A DNA stretch of 64,000 nucleotides from Cupriavidus taiwanensis (GTDB lineage: Bacteria; Pseudomonadota; Gammaproteobacteria; Burkholderiales; Burkholderiaceae). Below are positions 1 through 9,141 of this stretch, piece by piece. The position numbers were made by a program, and so were the translations under genes. Position 1 is the first letter of the stretch; each line of letters opens with the position of its first letter. The DNA is taken from assembly GCF_900250115.1 (NCBI RefSeq), contig NZ_LT984804.1, positions 1,379,301 through 1,443,300 on the forward strand, written 5' to 3'. The notes beneath the pieces were generated by a model. That model was not told where the DNA came from and ran no database searches. It was given only the letters and a program-made list of their open reading frames with translations.

Positions 1-717
1 GAAGCTGCGGATGATTTCCCACAGCACCGTGCCGATGCCGCCGGCACCGACGATGCCCACCACCGACGCCGAGCGCACGTTGGACTCGAAGCGGTACAGC
101 GCGAACGACAGCCACAGCGGCAGCACCTGCGGAATCACGCCGTAGACGATTTCCTCGACCGGGCCGGCGCCGGTGGCGCGCACGCCTTCCACCGGGCGCG
201 GGTCGATGGCCTCGACCGCTTCGGCAAACAGCTTGGCCAGCACCCCGGTGGTGTGGATCCAGATCGCCAGCACGCCGGCGAACGGGCCCAGCCCGACCGC
301 GACGATAAACAGCATGGCGAACACCATTTCATTGATGGCGCGGCACGCGTCCATGATCCGGCGCGCCGGCTGGTAGACCCAGGCCGGCACGATATTGGCC
401 GAGCACAGCAGCCCCAGCGGCACCGCCATCACCACCGCCAGCGCCGTGCCCCACAGCGCGATCTGCACGGTGACCAGCATCTCGTCGAGGTAGTGGCGCC
501 AGTCGCGGAAATCGGGCGGGAAGAAATCCGCCGCGAACCTGGCCATGTTGTCGGAATCGCGCAGCAGGTCGAGTGGGCGCATGTCGGCGCCTTGCCACGA
601 CAGGGCCAGCATGGCCAGCAGCACCGCCCAGGTCAGCGGCACGGCAAGGGGCGTGCGCGGCGGGCGCACATGGCTTCGGGGCGTGGGAGGCAGGCCAGGC
701 GTGGCGGAGACGGTCAT
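1..717 (-). CDS. phnE: Phosphonate ABC transporter permease PhnE (3' end outside window)
   Basis: Inner-membrane permease of a phosphonate importer. The frame starts at the ATG complementary to 715-717 and stays open to base 1, giving 239 codons of a family usually about 260-270 residues, so the C-terminus lies outside the window. A hydrophobic segment occupies about residues 23-42, and further membrane segments follow. The cytoplasmic coupling loop is recognisable as [19 protein letters not shown], typical of PhnE. It is the last visible gene of phnC-phnD-phnE on the minus strand, about 104 bp after phnD. Substrate (phosphonate, phosphite or phosphate ester) cannot be told from sequence. No C-P lyase gene is visible here; any such genes would lie to the left. 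Confidence 0.9.
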   Translation of the reverse strand, partial: MTVSATPGLPPTPRSHVRPPRTPLAVPLTWAVLLAMLALSWQGADMRPLDLLRDSDNMARFAADFFPPDFRDWRHYLDEMLVTVQIALWGTALAVVMAVPLGLLCSANIVPAWVYQPARRIMDACRAINEMVFAMLFIVAVGLGPFAGVLAIWIHTTGVLAKLFAEAVEAIDPRPVEGVRATGAGPVEEIVYGVIPQVLPLWLSFALYRFESNVRSASVVGIVGAGGIGTVLWEIIRSF

Positions 718-821
718 GGAGCGGTCCGGATACAGCGAGGATTGGAAAGCGGTGCGAGGCGGGCGGCGACGGCCGCCGGCCCCGGTGAGACAGGTGGAAC
801 AGTGTGGTGGCAGCGAACGGG

Positions 822-1823
822 TTACTGCGTGCTGCTGGCGCTGGCGGCGGCCTTGTCCAGCTCCGCGAGGCGACGGGTCACGTCGGACAGGCGCTTTTCC
901 TTGTCGGCGGCCGCCAGGGTGGTGTCCGATTCGATCTTGGCCTTTTCGCGCGCCAGCTCGATCTGGCGGATCGGCACCAGCTGCGCATCGCTCGAGGCGC
1001 GGAAGCCCTGGTAGGTCAGCGCCGCCAGCACCTGCTTCTCGCGCGCCGCGTCGGCACCCTTGCCGTAGTTGACGAAGAAGGTCTGGATCTTCTTCTTCAG
1101 TTCGGGCGCCAGGTCCTTGCGGTAGACCATCGGGTCGGCCGGGATCAGCGGCGACTTCCACAGCACGCGCACCTGGTCATAGGCGTTCTTGCCCGTGTTG
1201 ATGCGGTAGCGCTCCATGTTCTCGGTGTTGTTGACGGCCACGTCGACCTGCTTGTTCAGCACCGACAGCAGGTTGGTTTCATGGTTGCCGATGCGCACGG
1301 CCTTGAACAGCGTCTTCGGCTCGACCTTGTTGACGCTCCACAGGTAGAAGCCCGGCACCGCCGTGCCCGAGGTGGAGTTGGGGTCGCCGGCGCCGTAGGT
1401 CAGCTCCTTGCCGCGCCTGATCACGTCCTCGACGCTCTTCAGGTCGCTGTCCTTGTTGACCATCAGCACCGACCAGTAGCCGGGGTTGCCGTCCTTGTCG
1501 ATCACCGACGCAAAGACCTCGCCGCCGGCGCGGTCCACCGCTTCCATGGCTGACTTGTTGCCGAACCAGGCGATCTGCACCTTGTTGAAGCGCATGCCTT
1601 CGATGATGCCGGCATAGTCGGAGGCGAAGAACGGCTTGATGGGCACGCCCAGGGCCTTGCTCAGATCGTCGATCAGCGGCTGCCACGCGGTCTTCAGGTT
1701 GGACGACGATTCGGTCGAGATAAAGCCGATGTTCAGGCTCCTGGCGTCCTGGGCAAAGGCGGGCAGGGCGGGCAGGGCAACCGCGGCCGAGGCCGCGATG
1801 GCGATGAAGGTTCTGCGAAGCAT
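822..1823 (-). CDS. phnD: Phosphonate ABC transporter periplasmic binding protein PhnD
   Basis: Periplasmic receptor that delivers phosphonates or phosphate esters to PhnCE; 333 residues. The start [20 protein letters not shown] was chosen because a CGGAG ribosome site lies just upstream and a classic signal peptide ending in AFA follows; a longer frame beginning at 1871 would put 16 unlikely residues before the signal. The mature protein has the PhnD-family features: an early [13 protein letters not shown] segment, [19 protein letters not shown], and a central [17 protein letters not shown] ligand-binding loop. It lies 52 bp after phnC and before phnE, so the three probably form one transcript. 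Confidence 0.93.
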   Translation of the reverse strand: MLRRTFIAIAASAAVALPALPAFAQDARSLNIGFISTESSSNLKTAWQPLIDDLSKALGVPIKPFFASDYAGIIEGMRFNKVQIAWFGNKSAMEAVDRAGGEVFASVIDKDGNPGYWSVLMVNKDSDLKSVEDVIRRGKELTYGAGDPNSTSGTAVPGFYLWSVNKVEPKTLFKAVRIGNHETNLLSVLNKQVDVAVNNTENMERYRINTGKNAYDQVRVLWKSPLIPADPMVYRKDLAPELKKKIQTFFVNYGKGADAAREKQVLAALTYQGFRASSDAQLVPIRQIELAREKAKIESDTTLAAADKEKRLSDVTRRLAELDKAAASASSTQ

Positions 1824-1875
1824 GGGCAACTCCGGTGGCAAGCGGTTTTGGGTGGAACGGGGCTGCGGCAACCGC

Positions 1876-2730
1876 TCAGGCGGCGGCCAGGTTCATCGTG
1901 ACCAGCGCCGGCGCCGGCATGGGCGCGGCGCTGCCTTCGTCTTCAGGCACGGCGTCGCGCAGCAGTTCGTCGGCTTCGGTGCCGTAGAGGTCGCGCAGCA
2001 TCGCCGGCGTCAGCGCGGCCGAAGGGCCGTCATAGACCACCTTGCCATGACGCAGCGCCACCACGCGCGGGCAGTAGCGCATGGCTACGTCGACCTGGTG
2101 CAGCGACACCACCACCGACACCTTGCGGGTGCGGTTGATCTGCCTGAGCAGCGACATCACGCGGCGCGAGGATTCCGGATCGAGCGAGGCGATCGGCTCA
2201 TCGGCCAGGATCACGCTGGCGTTCTGCACCAGCGTGCGCGCGATCGCGGCGCGCTGCTGCTGGCCGCCCGACAGCGTCGAGGCCCGCTGAAAGGCATAGT
2301 CGTCTATACCAACTTGCGCAAGCGCGTCGAGCCCGCTGCGGATTTCGTCGGCCCTGAACATGCGCAGCAGGCCGCGCCACTTGGGCACGCGCGCCAGCAT
2401 GCCGACCAGCACATTGGTGATCACCGGCAGGCGTCCCACCAGGTTGAACTGCTGGAACACGAATCCGATCTCGCGCCGCACCTGGCGTACGTTGCCCGCC
2501 AGCCGGCCGTTGCGCTGCACGTGGCGGCCGTTGACCAGGATCTCGCCGGCGCCGGCGTCGCCGGTGACAAAGCCGGCCACGTGGCGCAGCAGCGTAGACT
2601 TGCCGGATCCGGATGCGCCCAGCAGCGCGACCATCTCGCCCGGTGCGACGTGCAGCGTGACATCGTCAAGCGCCTTGCGGTCCGCACGGAACGATTTGCT
2701 CAGCCCGCGGACTTCAATTGCGTGCGTCAT
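1876..2730 (-). CDS. phnC: Phosphonate ABC transporter ATP-binding protein PhnC
   Basis: Cytoplasmic ATPase that powers phosphonate uptake; 284 residues. The start MTHAIEVRG follows a GGGGAG ribosome site; the open frame extends far upstream but that part is only a shadow of the divergent beta-lactamase. Walker [10 protein letters not shown] is at residues 38-46, the Q-loop near FVFQQFNL (90-97), the ABC signature LSGGQQQR at 153-160, and Walker B VILADEP at 173-179. It is the first gene of the minus-strand phnCDE operon and sits directly behind a Pho-box-like promoter, which suggests induction by phosphate starvation. Confidence 0.94.
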   Translation of the reverse strand: MTHAIEVRGLSKSFRADRKALDDVTLHVAPGEMVALLGASGSGKSTLLRHVAGFVTGDAGAGEILVNGRHVQRNGRLAGNVRQVRREIGFVFQQFNLVGRLPVITNVLVGMLARVPKWRGLLRMFRADEIRSGLDALAQVGIDDYAFQRASTLSGGQQQRAAIARTLVQNASVILADEPIASLDPESSRRVMSLLRQINRTRKVSVVVSLHQVDVAMRYCPRVVALRHGKVVYDGPSAALTPAMLRDLYGTEADELLRDAVPEDEGSAAPMPAPALVTMNLAAA

Positions 2731-2760
2731 GTCGACTCCCCTGACTTGAATGACCTGCGC

Positions 2761-2794
2761 ATTCTGGCGGGGGTGGATGACAGAACGATGACCG
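2761..2794 (-). promoter_or_regulatory. Putative Pho box and -10 of phnCDE
   Basis: On the minus strand two 7-base repeats, CGGTCAT and CTGTCAT, are separated by CGTT (2777-2794), the 7-4-7 geometry of a PhoB half-site pair. Exactly 10 bp downstream lies CAGAAT (2761-2766), a plausible -10 element, which is the spacing known for PhoB-activated promoters. The phnC start codon lies about 30 bp further on. Seen directly in sequence; PhoB binding is inferred. Confidence 0.6.
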
Positions 2795-2925
2795 GCCGAC
2801 CGATCCGGCACGGTCATCGGACACCGGTTTCGGCGGGCGCGGCCGGGAAGCCGGTAAAGTCTCGTTTTATTTCTCCGCGCCGGCGGCGCTGTTTGCCGGC
2901 GCATCAAGGTCTTCCACGGGCTGAT

Positions 2926-4119
2926 ATGAACAGGATTCTTGAGAAGAGGGTGCCAGCCGTTGCCGCCGCCGCGGCGCTGCTGTGCGGCGCTGGTGCCCAT
3001 GCCGCGCAGCGTGTCGATGCGGCCACGCTCAAGCGTGTCGTCGACGCGGCGATCCAGCCGGTGATGCAGGCGCACGACGTGCCGGGCATGGCCGTGAGCG
3101 TTACGGCCGGCGGCAGGCAGTACGACTTCCACTACGGCGTCGCCGCCAGGGCGAGCGGCCGCAAGGTCGACGCCGACACGCTGTTCGAGATCGGCTCGGT
3201 CAGCAAGACCTTCACCGCGACACTGGCCGCCTATGCGCAGGCCCGCGGCGACCTGTCGCTGGCCGACCATGCGGCGAAGTATCTGCCCGCGCTCGCCGGC
3301 AGCAGCGTGGGCGCGACCAGCCTGCTGGACCTGGGCACGTATGCGGCCGGCGGGCTGCCGCTGCAGTTTCCGGCGACCGTCACCGACACCGGCACGATGG
3401 TCGACTATTTCCGCAACTGGCGCCCCCGCTACGCCGCCGGGAGCCACCGGCAGTATTCGAATCCCAGCATCGGGCTGTTCGGCTACCTGGCCGCGCGCAG
3501 CATGGGGCAGCCGTTCGAGGTGCTGATGGAGCAGACGCTGTACCCCGCGCTGGGGCTGCGCAGCACCTACCTCACGGTGCCGAAGGCGCGCATGGGCGAC
3601 TATGCCTATGGCTACGGCAAGGACGGCAAGCCGGTCCGCGTCACGCCCGGCGTGCTGGATGCCGAGGCCTACGGCGTCAAGACCACCTCGGCCGACATGA
3701 TGCGCTTCGTCATGGCCAATATCGACGGCAGCGGGCTGGACCCGACCCTGCGGCGCGCGCTGGCCACCACCCGCACCGGTTACTTCAGGGTCGGCGACAT
3801 GGTGCAGGGGCTGGCCTGGGAAATGTACCCCTGGCCGGCGCAGCGCGACAGCGTGCTGGCGGGCAGTTCGCCGCAGGTGGTGTTCGAGGCCAATGCGGTG
3901 GCGCGGCTGCAGCCGCCGCAGGCGGCGCGCAGCGACATGCTGGTCAACAAGACCGGCTCGACCAATGGCTTCGGCGCCTATGTCGCCTACGTGCCGTCGC
4001 AGCGCATCGGCATCGTGATGCTGGCGAACAAGAACTACCCGGTCGCGGAGCGGGTGAAGGCGGCGTTCCAGGTGCTGACATACCTGGACGGCCAGGCCGC
4101 GCGGGACCGAAAGCCATGA
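2926..4119 (+). CDS. ampC: Class C (AmpC-type) serine beta-lactamase
   Basis: Periplasmic enzyme that hydrolyses beta-lactams through an acyl-serine intermediate; 397 residues, usual size for class C. The start at MNRILEKR gives a good signal peptide ending near AHA (residues 23-25). All three family motifs are intact: SVSK at 91-94 (nucleophile S91 and K94), YSN at 177-179, and KTG at 342-344. It is divergent from phnC across a 195-bp gap that also holds the Pho-box-like site. No ampR gene is adjacent, so inducibility by the classic AmpR route is not supported locally. A closely related DD-peptidase or esterase role is possible, but the full motif set makes a beta-lactamase most likely. Confidence 0.88.
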   Translation: MNRILEKRVPAVAAAAALLCGAGAHAAQRVDAATLKRVVDAAIQPVMQAHDVPGMAVSVTAGGRQYDFHYGVAARASGRKVDADTLFEIGSVSKTFTATLAAYAQARGDLSLADHAAKYLPALAGSSVGATSLLDLGTYAAGGLPLQFPATVTDTGTMVDYFRNWRPRYAAGSHRQYSNPSIGLFGYLAARSMGQPFEVLMEQTLYPALGLRSTYLTVPKARMGDYAYGYGKDGKPVRVTPGVLDAEAYGVKTTSADMMRFVMANIDGSGLDPTLRRALATTRTGYFRVGDMVQGLAWEMYPWPAQRDSVLAGSSPQVVFEANAVARLQPPQAARSDMLVNKTGSTNGFGAYVAYVPSQRIGIVMLANKNYPVAERVKAAFQVLTYLDGQAARDRKP

Positions 4120-4165
4120 CAGGGTCTTGCCGGTAGCGGCCCAGGCTCCGCAACGCCAAAAATTT

Positions 4166-4667
4166 GGTTCATCGCCGAATTCCGGGGACGGTGCAGGGAC
4201 CGAAGAATTGATGCGGCCGACTTCGTGGATGCGCCGGCCCTCTCCCCTCGCCCCTCTCCCGCACGCGGGAGAGGGGAGAAAACATGCGGGCGGAGATAGA
4301 CTGTTGGGCTCGCCCGCGACAAGGCCGTGCTAGCGCAGCGACGCACTCGGTGCCAGAGCAGTAGACCTGCGATCGGGAGCGCGCGCAGAGCAGCCGAAGG
4401 CGTCCCACCAATAACGTGCTTAGCAGGTTGCCACCGACCTAAAGTCGGGTTCGTCCATCCGCCCCCGAACGCCAGGCACCTCCAGGTAGCGTCAGCAGGG
4501 GTGGAACCACCAACCGCCTCACCGCAAGTCACCACCGCTCGAACCACCAACGCCGCCTTAGCCGGCCGCTCAGGCAACGCGTTTCTTGCGTACTTCTTGT
4601 CGGACAAGAAGTAGGTGGCCGGCTACGCCGGCGAAACAGGCACGCCCGCCCAGCACGACAACCAAAT
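4166..4667 (+). repeat. Long non-coding direct repeat, copy 1 (about 500 bp)
   Basis: This stretch is nearly the same as 13604-14100, in the same orientation, by eye around 85-90% identical with small indels. It contains a 12-bp inverted repeat (CCCCTCTCCCGC / GCGGGAGAGGGG, 4251-4276), a 10-bp inverted repeat ACTTCTTGTC / GACAAGAAGT (4592-4612), and a GCCGGC-TAC-GCCGGC palindrome. No conserved reading frame covers both copies, so it is treated as a dispersed intergenic element. Function unknown. The remainder of the 4120-4794 gap (4668-4794) is a leader for the DUF305 gene. Confidence 0.85.
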
Positions 4668-4794
4668 CCCCCCAAAACCCGAACCAATTTTTTTTCCTCC
4701 GTGACGGGAATAATCGCCGCGTCCCGCGTGTATACGCAAGGTAACCGCCCGAGCCCAGGCACACGCCAGGCGCCGGGCCAACCGGAGACCCGCG

Positions 4795-5235
4795 ATGCAA
4801 CAGAGTTCCTCACGCCATGGCGCCGGCACCGCGGCACGCGCCGTGGCGGCGCTGTGCCTGTCGGCCGCCAGCTTTGCCGTACCGGCCGAGAACGCCCACC
4901 AGCACCCCGCCCACGCGGCGGCACCGCCGCCCTTTGTGGCCAGCACCGCAAAACCCTACGCCGGCCTGATCGATGACGCCATGGGCGTGATGCACCACGG
5001 CATGACGCAGGCCCCCACCAACGGCATTCCCGACCATGACTTCGTCGCCATGATGATCCCGCACCACCAGGGCGCGATCGACATGGCCAAGGCGCTGCTG
5101 CTATACGGCAAGGATCCGGCGCTGCGCAACCTGGCGCAGGGCATCATCACCGAGCAGCAGAACGAGATACGGCTGATGCAGGCGTGGCTGCAGCGCCACC
5201 AGGCCCAGCCGTCCCAGGCCAACCCGCCGCGCTGA
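4795..5235 (+). CDS. DUF305 family exported protein
   Basis: Small periplasmic four-helix protein of 146 residues. The start is supported by an ACCGGAGA ribosome site. An N-terminal signal peptide ends near residues 27-30 (SFAVPA). The DUF305 core is clear: DHDFVAMMIPHHQGAIDMAK, followed by NLAQGIITEQQNEIRLMQAW. The His/Met-rich core (MMIPHH, and the earlier MGVMHHGMTQ) fits the family's suspected metal role, often copper-linked, though the biochemical function is not established. It begins the module that lies between the two long repeats and is 52 bp upstream of a beta-propeller gene, probably in one operon. Confidence 0.85.
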   Translation: MQQSSSRHGAGTAARAVAALCLSAASFAVPAENAHQHPAHAAAPPPFVASTAKPYAGLIDDAMGVMHHGMTQAPTNGIPDHDFVAMMIPHHQGAIDMAKALLLYGKDPALRNLAQGIITEQQNEIRLMQAWLQRHQAQPSQANPPR

Positions 5236-5287
5236 CCCCATGCCGCTCGCGCGCCTCTTGCCAACCTCATCCAACTCCTTTGCCGCC

Positions 5288-6676
5288 ATGAAGAAGAACA
5301 CGCTTGTCGCCCTGGCCATTTCACTCGGCGCCCCACTGGCCAGCGCCGCCCCGCAACCGCAGGACCGCGTCTACACCGCGGACCAGAACAGCAACACCGT
5401 GTCGGTGATCGACCCCGCCGCCAACACGCTGCTGGGCCAGATCCGGCTCGGCAACGCACGGCCCGACGTGCTGTCGCCGCTGTACAAGGGCGAACTCAAC
5501 GTACACGGCCTGGGTTTTTCCCCGGACCACCGGACCCTGATCGCCATCTCCAATGGCTCCAACTCGGTTGCGTTTATCGATACCGCCACCAACCGGGTCA
5601 AGGGCATCGCCTATATCGGCCGCTCGCCGCACGAGGGCTTCTTTACCGCCGATGGCAAGGAAGTCTGGGTGGTGGTGCGCGGCGAGGACTACATCTCGGT
5701 CATCGACCCCGCCACGTACCGCGAGACCCGCCGCATCCCGACCACGGCGGGACCGGGCATGGTGCTGTTCCACCCGGCGGGCAAGCTTGCCTTCGTCGTG
5801 TCCAGTTTCAATCCGGTGGTCGACGTGATCGACGTCAGGGCCCGCAAGGTGGTAAAGCGGCTGGACGTGGCCAGCCCGTTCTCGCCCTTCCTGCAATTCA
5901 CGCCGGACTTCAAGGAAGTCTGGATGACGCACAAGGACGTGGGCAAGGTCACGCGCATCGACACCGACAAGCTGGCCGTGAAGGGCGTGTTCGATACCGG
6001 CTTCATCACCAACCACCTGGCCTTTGCCCGCACCGGGCGCGGCACGCTCGCCTATGTGACCGTGGGTGGCGAGAACGTGGTAAAGGTGTTCACCACCGAC
6101 GCCACCCCCACGCTGCTCGCGACCATTCCGGTCGGCGCGCTGCCGCACGGCATCTGGGCGGCCGACGACGGCACGCGCATTTATGTCGGCCTGGAGAACG
6201 GCGACGCGGTGGATGTGATCGACACCGCCGACCACCGCGTGATCGCACGCGTGCCGGTGGGCCAGGCGCCGCAGGCGCTGGTCTATGTCAGCAACGCGGT
6301 GCCGGGCGGCGCCGGCACCGGCAACCTGGTGCCGAGAGCCAACACCGAGCCGCTCAACCTTGCGCTCAGGCCAGTCCGCGGCGACGCCAAGGGCTTTGTG
6401 GTGGCGCGCAACCTGGGCGTGGTCGACGCGCTCGAGGTGTCGCTGTTCAAGCTGAAGCCGGAAACGCAATACAGCGTCTACGTGGGCGGGCAGAAGGCGC
6501 CGGTGGCAAGCTTCCGGACCAACCCGGCCGGCATGGCCAACGGCACCGCGATCGGGCCGCTGCGGGAAGTCGTGCCGACGCTGTCGCCGCAGGCGCCGTC
6601 ACCGGTGCAGCTGGTGGTGATGGAGGGCAACGCACCGCCGGACCCGGCCAACGCGGTACTGCTCAGCGCGCCTTGA
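5288..6676 (+). CDS. YVTN-family beta-propeller exported protein
   Basis: Exported beta-propeller of 462 residues. The start MKKNTLVALAISLGAPLASA gives a standard signal peptide cleaved before APQPQ; the frame extends 16 residues further upstream without a ribosome site. Repeated blades carry the signature of the YVTN / cytochrome-d1-like family, for example TADQNSNTVSVIDPAANTLL, ISVIDPATYRETRRI, VDVIDVRARKVV, and VDVIDTADHRVIARV. The last ~110 residues form a separate beta-rich domain. Such proteins act as periplasmic scaffolds or metal/heme-related factors; the specific role is unknown. It pairs with the DUF305 gene upstream. Confidence 0.82.
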   Translation: MKKNTLVALAISLGAPLASAAPQPQDRVYTADQNSNTVSVIDPAANTLLGQIRLGNARPDVLSPLYKGELNVHGLGFSPDHRTLIAISNGSNSVAFIDTATNRVKGIAYIGRSPHEGFFTADGKEVWVVVRGEDYISVIDPATYRETRRIPTTAGPGMVLFHPAGKLAFVVSSFNPVVDVIDVRARKVVKRLDVASPFSPFLQFTPDFKEVWMTHKDVGKVTRIDTDKLAVKGVFDTGFITNHLAFARTGRGTLAYVTVGGENVVKVFTTDATPTLLATIPVGALPHGIWAADDGTRIYVGLENGDAVDVIDTADHRVIARVPVGQAPQALVYVSNAVPGGAGTGNLVPRANTEPLNLALRPVRGDAKGFVVARNLGVVDALEVSLFKLKPETQYSVYVGGQKAPVASFRTNPAGMANGTAIGPLREVVPTLSPQAPSPVQLVVMEGNAPPDPANAVLLSAP

Positions 6677-6719
6677 GCGTGCCGTAGCGCGCGCCGCGGG
6701 GCAGCGCGGGGCAGGGTGC

Positions 6720-8732
6720 TCACGGCACATTGCTCTGGGTGAAATCGAACGGCTTGCCGGGCACGGCATAGGCGCCGCCGAACTCGAACGGCGCATTGCC
6801 CGACTTGCCGACGCCGATATGCAGCGGGGTATTGCCGCCTTGCAGGGCAATCGGCGCGTAGCGGTAGTTCATCACCTGCCTGCCGGTGTAGTCCGCGATG
6901 GTGATCACGCTGGTCAGCAGCGGGTTCTGCTGGGTCTCGTCGACCGTGATCGGGTCGACGATGCGCGAGTCCTGCAGCGTTTTCTCGACGGTCAGGCCCA
7001 CCATGTCGACCAGCTGGATTTTCTGCGCGCCGCGCGACACCACCCACAGGCGGGTGTTGGAATTGCCCAGCCCCACGTTGACATGGTGCTTCATGCTGGT
7101 GGGATTCTTGCCGACCTGCACACTCAGCATCTCTTCGATCATCCGCGGTTCCGGATTGCGGCCGGACTGCAGCCCCGCCACGGAGAACGCGCGGATCTTG
7201 CCTTCCTCCGTGGCCACCCACGCGCGACCGGGGACCGGCAGGATCGAGATCCTGACCACCGTGGGCTTTTGCGGCAGGCGCACCGACTTGACGATGGTCG
7301 GCGCATAGTTGTCGACGGCGAATACCGGCGGCCACTGGCCATCGCCCAGGCCGGTGTTGGCCAGCGTCGCCTGCAGCGCGGCATGGCTGCCTTCGAAGTA
7401 AGCCCGGTTGACCTTGTCGAACAGCGGCTTCAGGTTCAGGAAGAGCACCTTCTTCTCGGACTTCGAGATCACCGCCGCGACGCCGGCGCGCGATACCAGC
7501 CTGCCGTTGATGCCGGCACGCGTAAAGCTCCTCTGGTTCACGCTGCTGGTGGCCGGGTTTACCTCGGTCATGGTCAGGCCGGCGCCGCGGCGGCCGACCG
7601 GGTCGATCAGCCAGCCTTGCGTGCTGTTGTCCTGCATCACGGCGAAATCCGTCACGGCCGAGACATCCGTCGGCGCCACCATGCCCGGCAGGTCGATAAA
7701 GCCCAGCAGCTTGATAAAGACAAAGTTGGACATGTTGCGCAGGCCGGGGTAGAGGCCCGGCCACGACCCCGCGCTGGGGTCATAGGGCCCGCCCACCTTG
7801 CTGCCATCGGCCAGGCTGCCCAGCGCCAGCACCGCCAGCTGGCCCTTGAAGCCGACCGTATCCCAGATCGTCACCAGCGCGAATTCCGAATTGGTCGTGA
7901 TCGCAATCGCCGTGGGCACCTTGCCCGCAGGCAGTTTCACTGCCGCCGAGTGCGACGCGGTATTGCTGCCGACCGAGGCAATCAGCCCGTTCTGGAACGC
8001 GATCAAGGCCTGGGCGCAGTCGTGTTCGCTGCAGCGTCCCATCGCAATCGGGCGCCTGGGCATTTCGCCGCCATTGGCGGCAATATGATTGTGCAACTGG
8101 GGATCGGTCGCGACATGCCCGTAAACCCACGGCAGCTGCGGTTTCTCGGCAACTGTCCCGGCACTCAGGGCCAGCGTCAGCAATGAGGTGACGCCAGGGT
8201 CCGACGCCGCATCGGCGCGATAAATGACATCCCCCATATTGCTGCCGTAATCGTTGCGGGCGCAATCCAGCTGGCCCAGCTGATAGATGACCTTGAGGCT
8301 GTGATCCGGCTCGGACTTGGGAAACTCCTTCTGATAGCAGGCATTGCCATGCGGATAGAAGGTCTGGTCGCCCGGCTGCCAGTGGGTCGGCGCCGTCGCC
8401 AGCGGCCTGGTATTGGCCGGGCCGTAGCGATAGGCAATGGCCTCGTCGCTGCTGTAATCGGAGGCGATGGCCAGATAGGCTTCGCGCACCAGCGTGCCGT
8501 CGGCATCCAGGATGTCGTCGAACCATGGCCGCGGTGGCGCTGCCGCGACCGCCGGCACGGGTGGCGCTGGTTGCGCGGGCGCCGGCGCGGGCACCGGCTT
8601 GGTGGCAGCCGCCACCGATGCGGTGCCGGACGGCACGGGCGCCACGGCGCGGCGCTCCGCTTCGCGCTCGCAGGCCGCCATCGCCAGCACGACGGCGCAG
8701 GCAGCCAGCGTCGGGCTCACGGCCTGACGCAT
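6720..8732 (-). CDS. Large putative lipoprotein, beta-propeller-like, unknown function
   Basis: Predicted lipoprotein of 670 residues. MRQAVSPTLAACAVVLAMAAC is a lipoprotein signal with the lipobox LAMAAC and lipidated cysteine at residue 21. The frame also allows a start at 8768, adding 12 residues; neither start has a strong ribosome site. A proline/alanine-rich linker (about residues 30-65) precedes a large globular part with repeated short beta segments ending in hydrophobic-D/N patterns (VRISILPVPGRAWVATEEGKI, then LWVVSRGAQKIQLVDMV), which suggests a propeller fold. I do not recognise a named family. It converges with the YVTN gene and is divergent from the histidine kinase, so it belongs to the extracytoplasmic module. 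Confidence 0.72.
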   Translation of the reverse strand: MRQAVSPTLAACAVVLAMAACEREAERRAVAPVPSGTASVAAATKPVPAPAPAQPAPPVPAVAAAPPRPWFDDILDADGTLVREAYLAIASDYSSDEAIAYRYGPANTRPLATAPTHWQPGDQTFYPHGNACYQKEFPKSEPDHSLKVIYQLGQLDCARNDYGSNMGDVIYRADAASDPGVTSLLTLALSAGTVAEKPQLPWVYGHVATDPQLHNHIAANGGEMPRRPIAMGRCSEHDCAQALIAFQNGLIASVGSNTASHSAAVKLPAGKVPTAIAITTNSEFALVTIWDTVGFKGQLAVLALGSLADGSKVGGPYDPSAGSWPGLYPGLRNMSNFVFIKLLGFIDLPGMVAPTDVSAVTDFAVMQDNSTQGWLIDPVGRRGAGLTMTEVNPATSSVNQRSFTRAGINGRLVSRAGVAAVISKSEKKVLFLNLKPLFDKVNRAYFEGSHAALQATLANTGLGDGQWPPVFAVDNYAPTIVKSVRLPQKPTVVRISILPVPGRAWVATEEGKIRAFSVAGLQSGRNPEPRMIEEMLSVQVGKNPTSMKHHVNVGLGNSNTRLWVVSRGAQKIQLVDMVGLTVEKTLQDSRIVDPITVDETQQNPLLTSVITIADYTGRQVMNYRYAPIALQGGNTPLHIGVGKSGNAPFEFGGAYAVPGKPFDFTQSNVP

Positions 8733-9141
8733 GGCAGTGTGGTGCGATGGCAAGCGCTTTCCGGGCATCTGTCTCTATGCGGCGCAAAGGAAAATCGTGG
8801 GCGCAAGGATGCGCCAGGTTGACTTTGGCAGCTTTGCGGGCGCGGCTTAGTACGCCAGCACATATTTCTGCTGCATTGGCTGGCGCGGCTGTGGTCCATG
8901 TCTGCATTGTTATCGGTAATCGCCCCAATCGACGTTTCCGCGCGCTTGCATCCTGCGCTGCGGGCTCCGGCACGCTGCTTGCTTTTTGCCACAAAACGTC
9001 ATAGGTTTCCTCATGCATATCGGTTGAGCCAGTGCGTTCGCCGGCTGCATCAGGGGTCGAGAAACCGGCTGGCAAAGCGCGGGACCAGAACGCGCGCACA
9101 GGGCGGTTTCAATCAATCGAACTGGGAGGAATCGATTTGTC
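8733..9141. other. Divergent intergenic region between lipoprotein gene and histidine kinase
   Basis: About 400 bp without a supported gene. It must hold promoters for both directions. The only clear signal is a GGGAGGA ribosome site at 9124-9130, 11 bases before the GTG used for the kinase. Short frames here are G+C-driven shadows. Confidence 0.5.
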
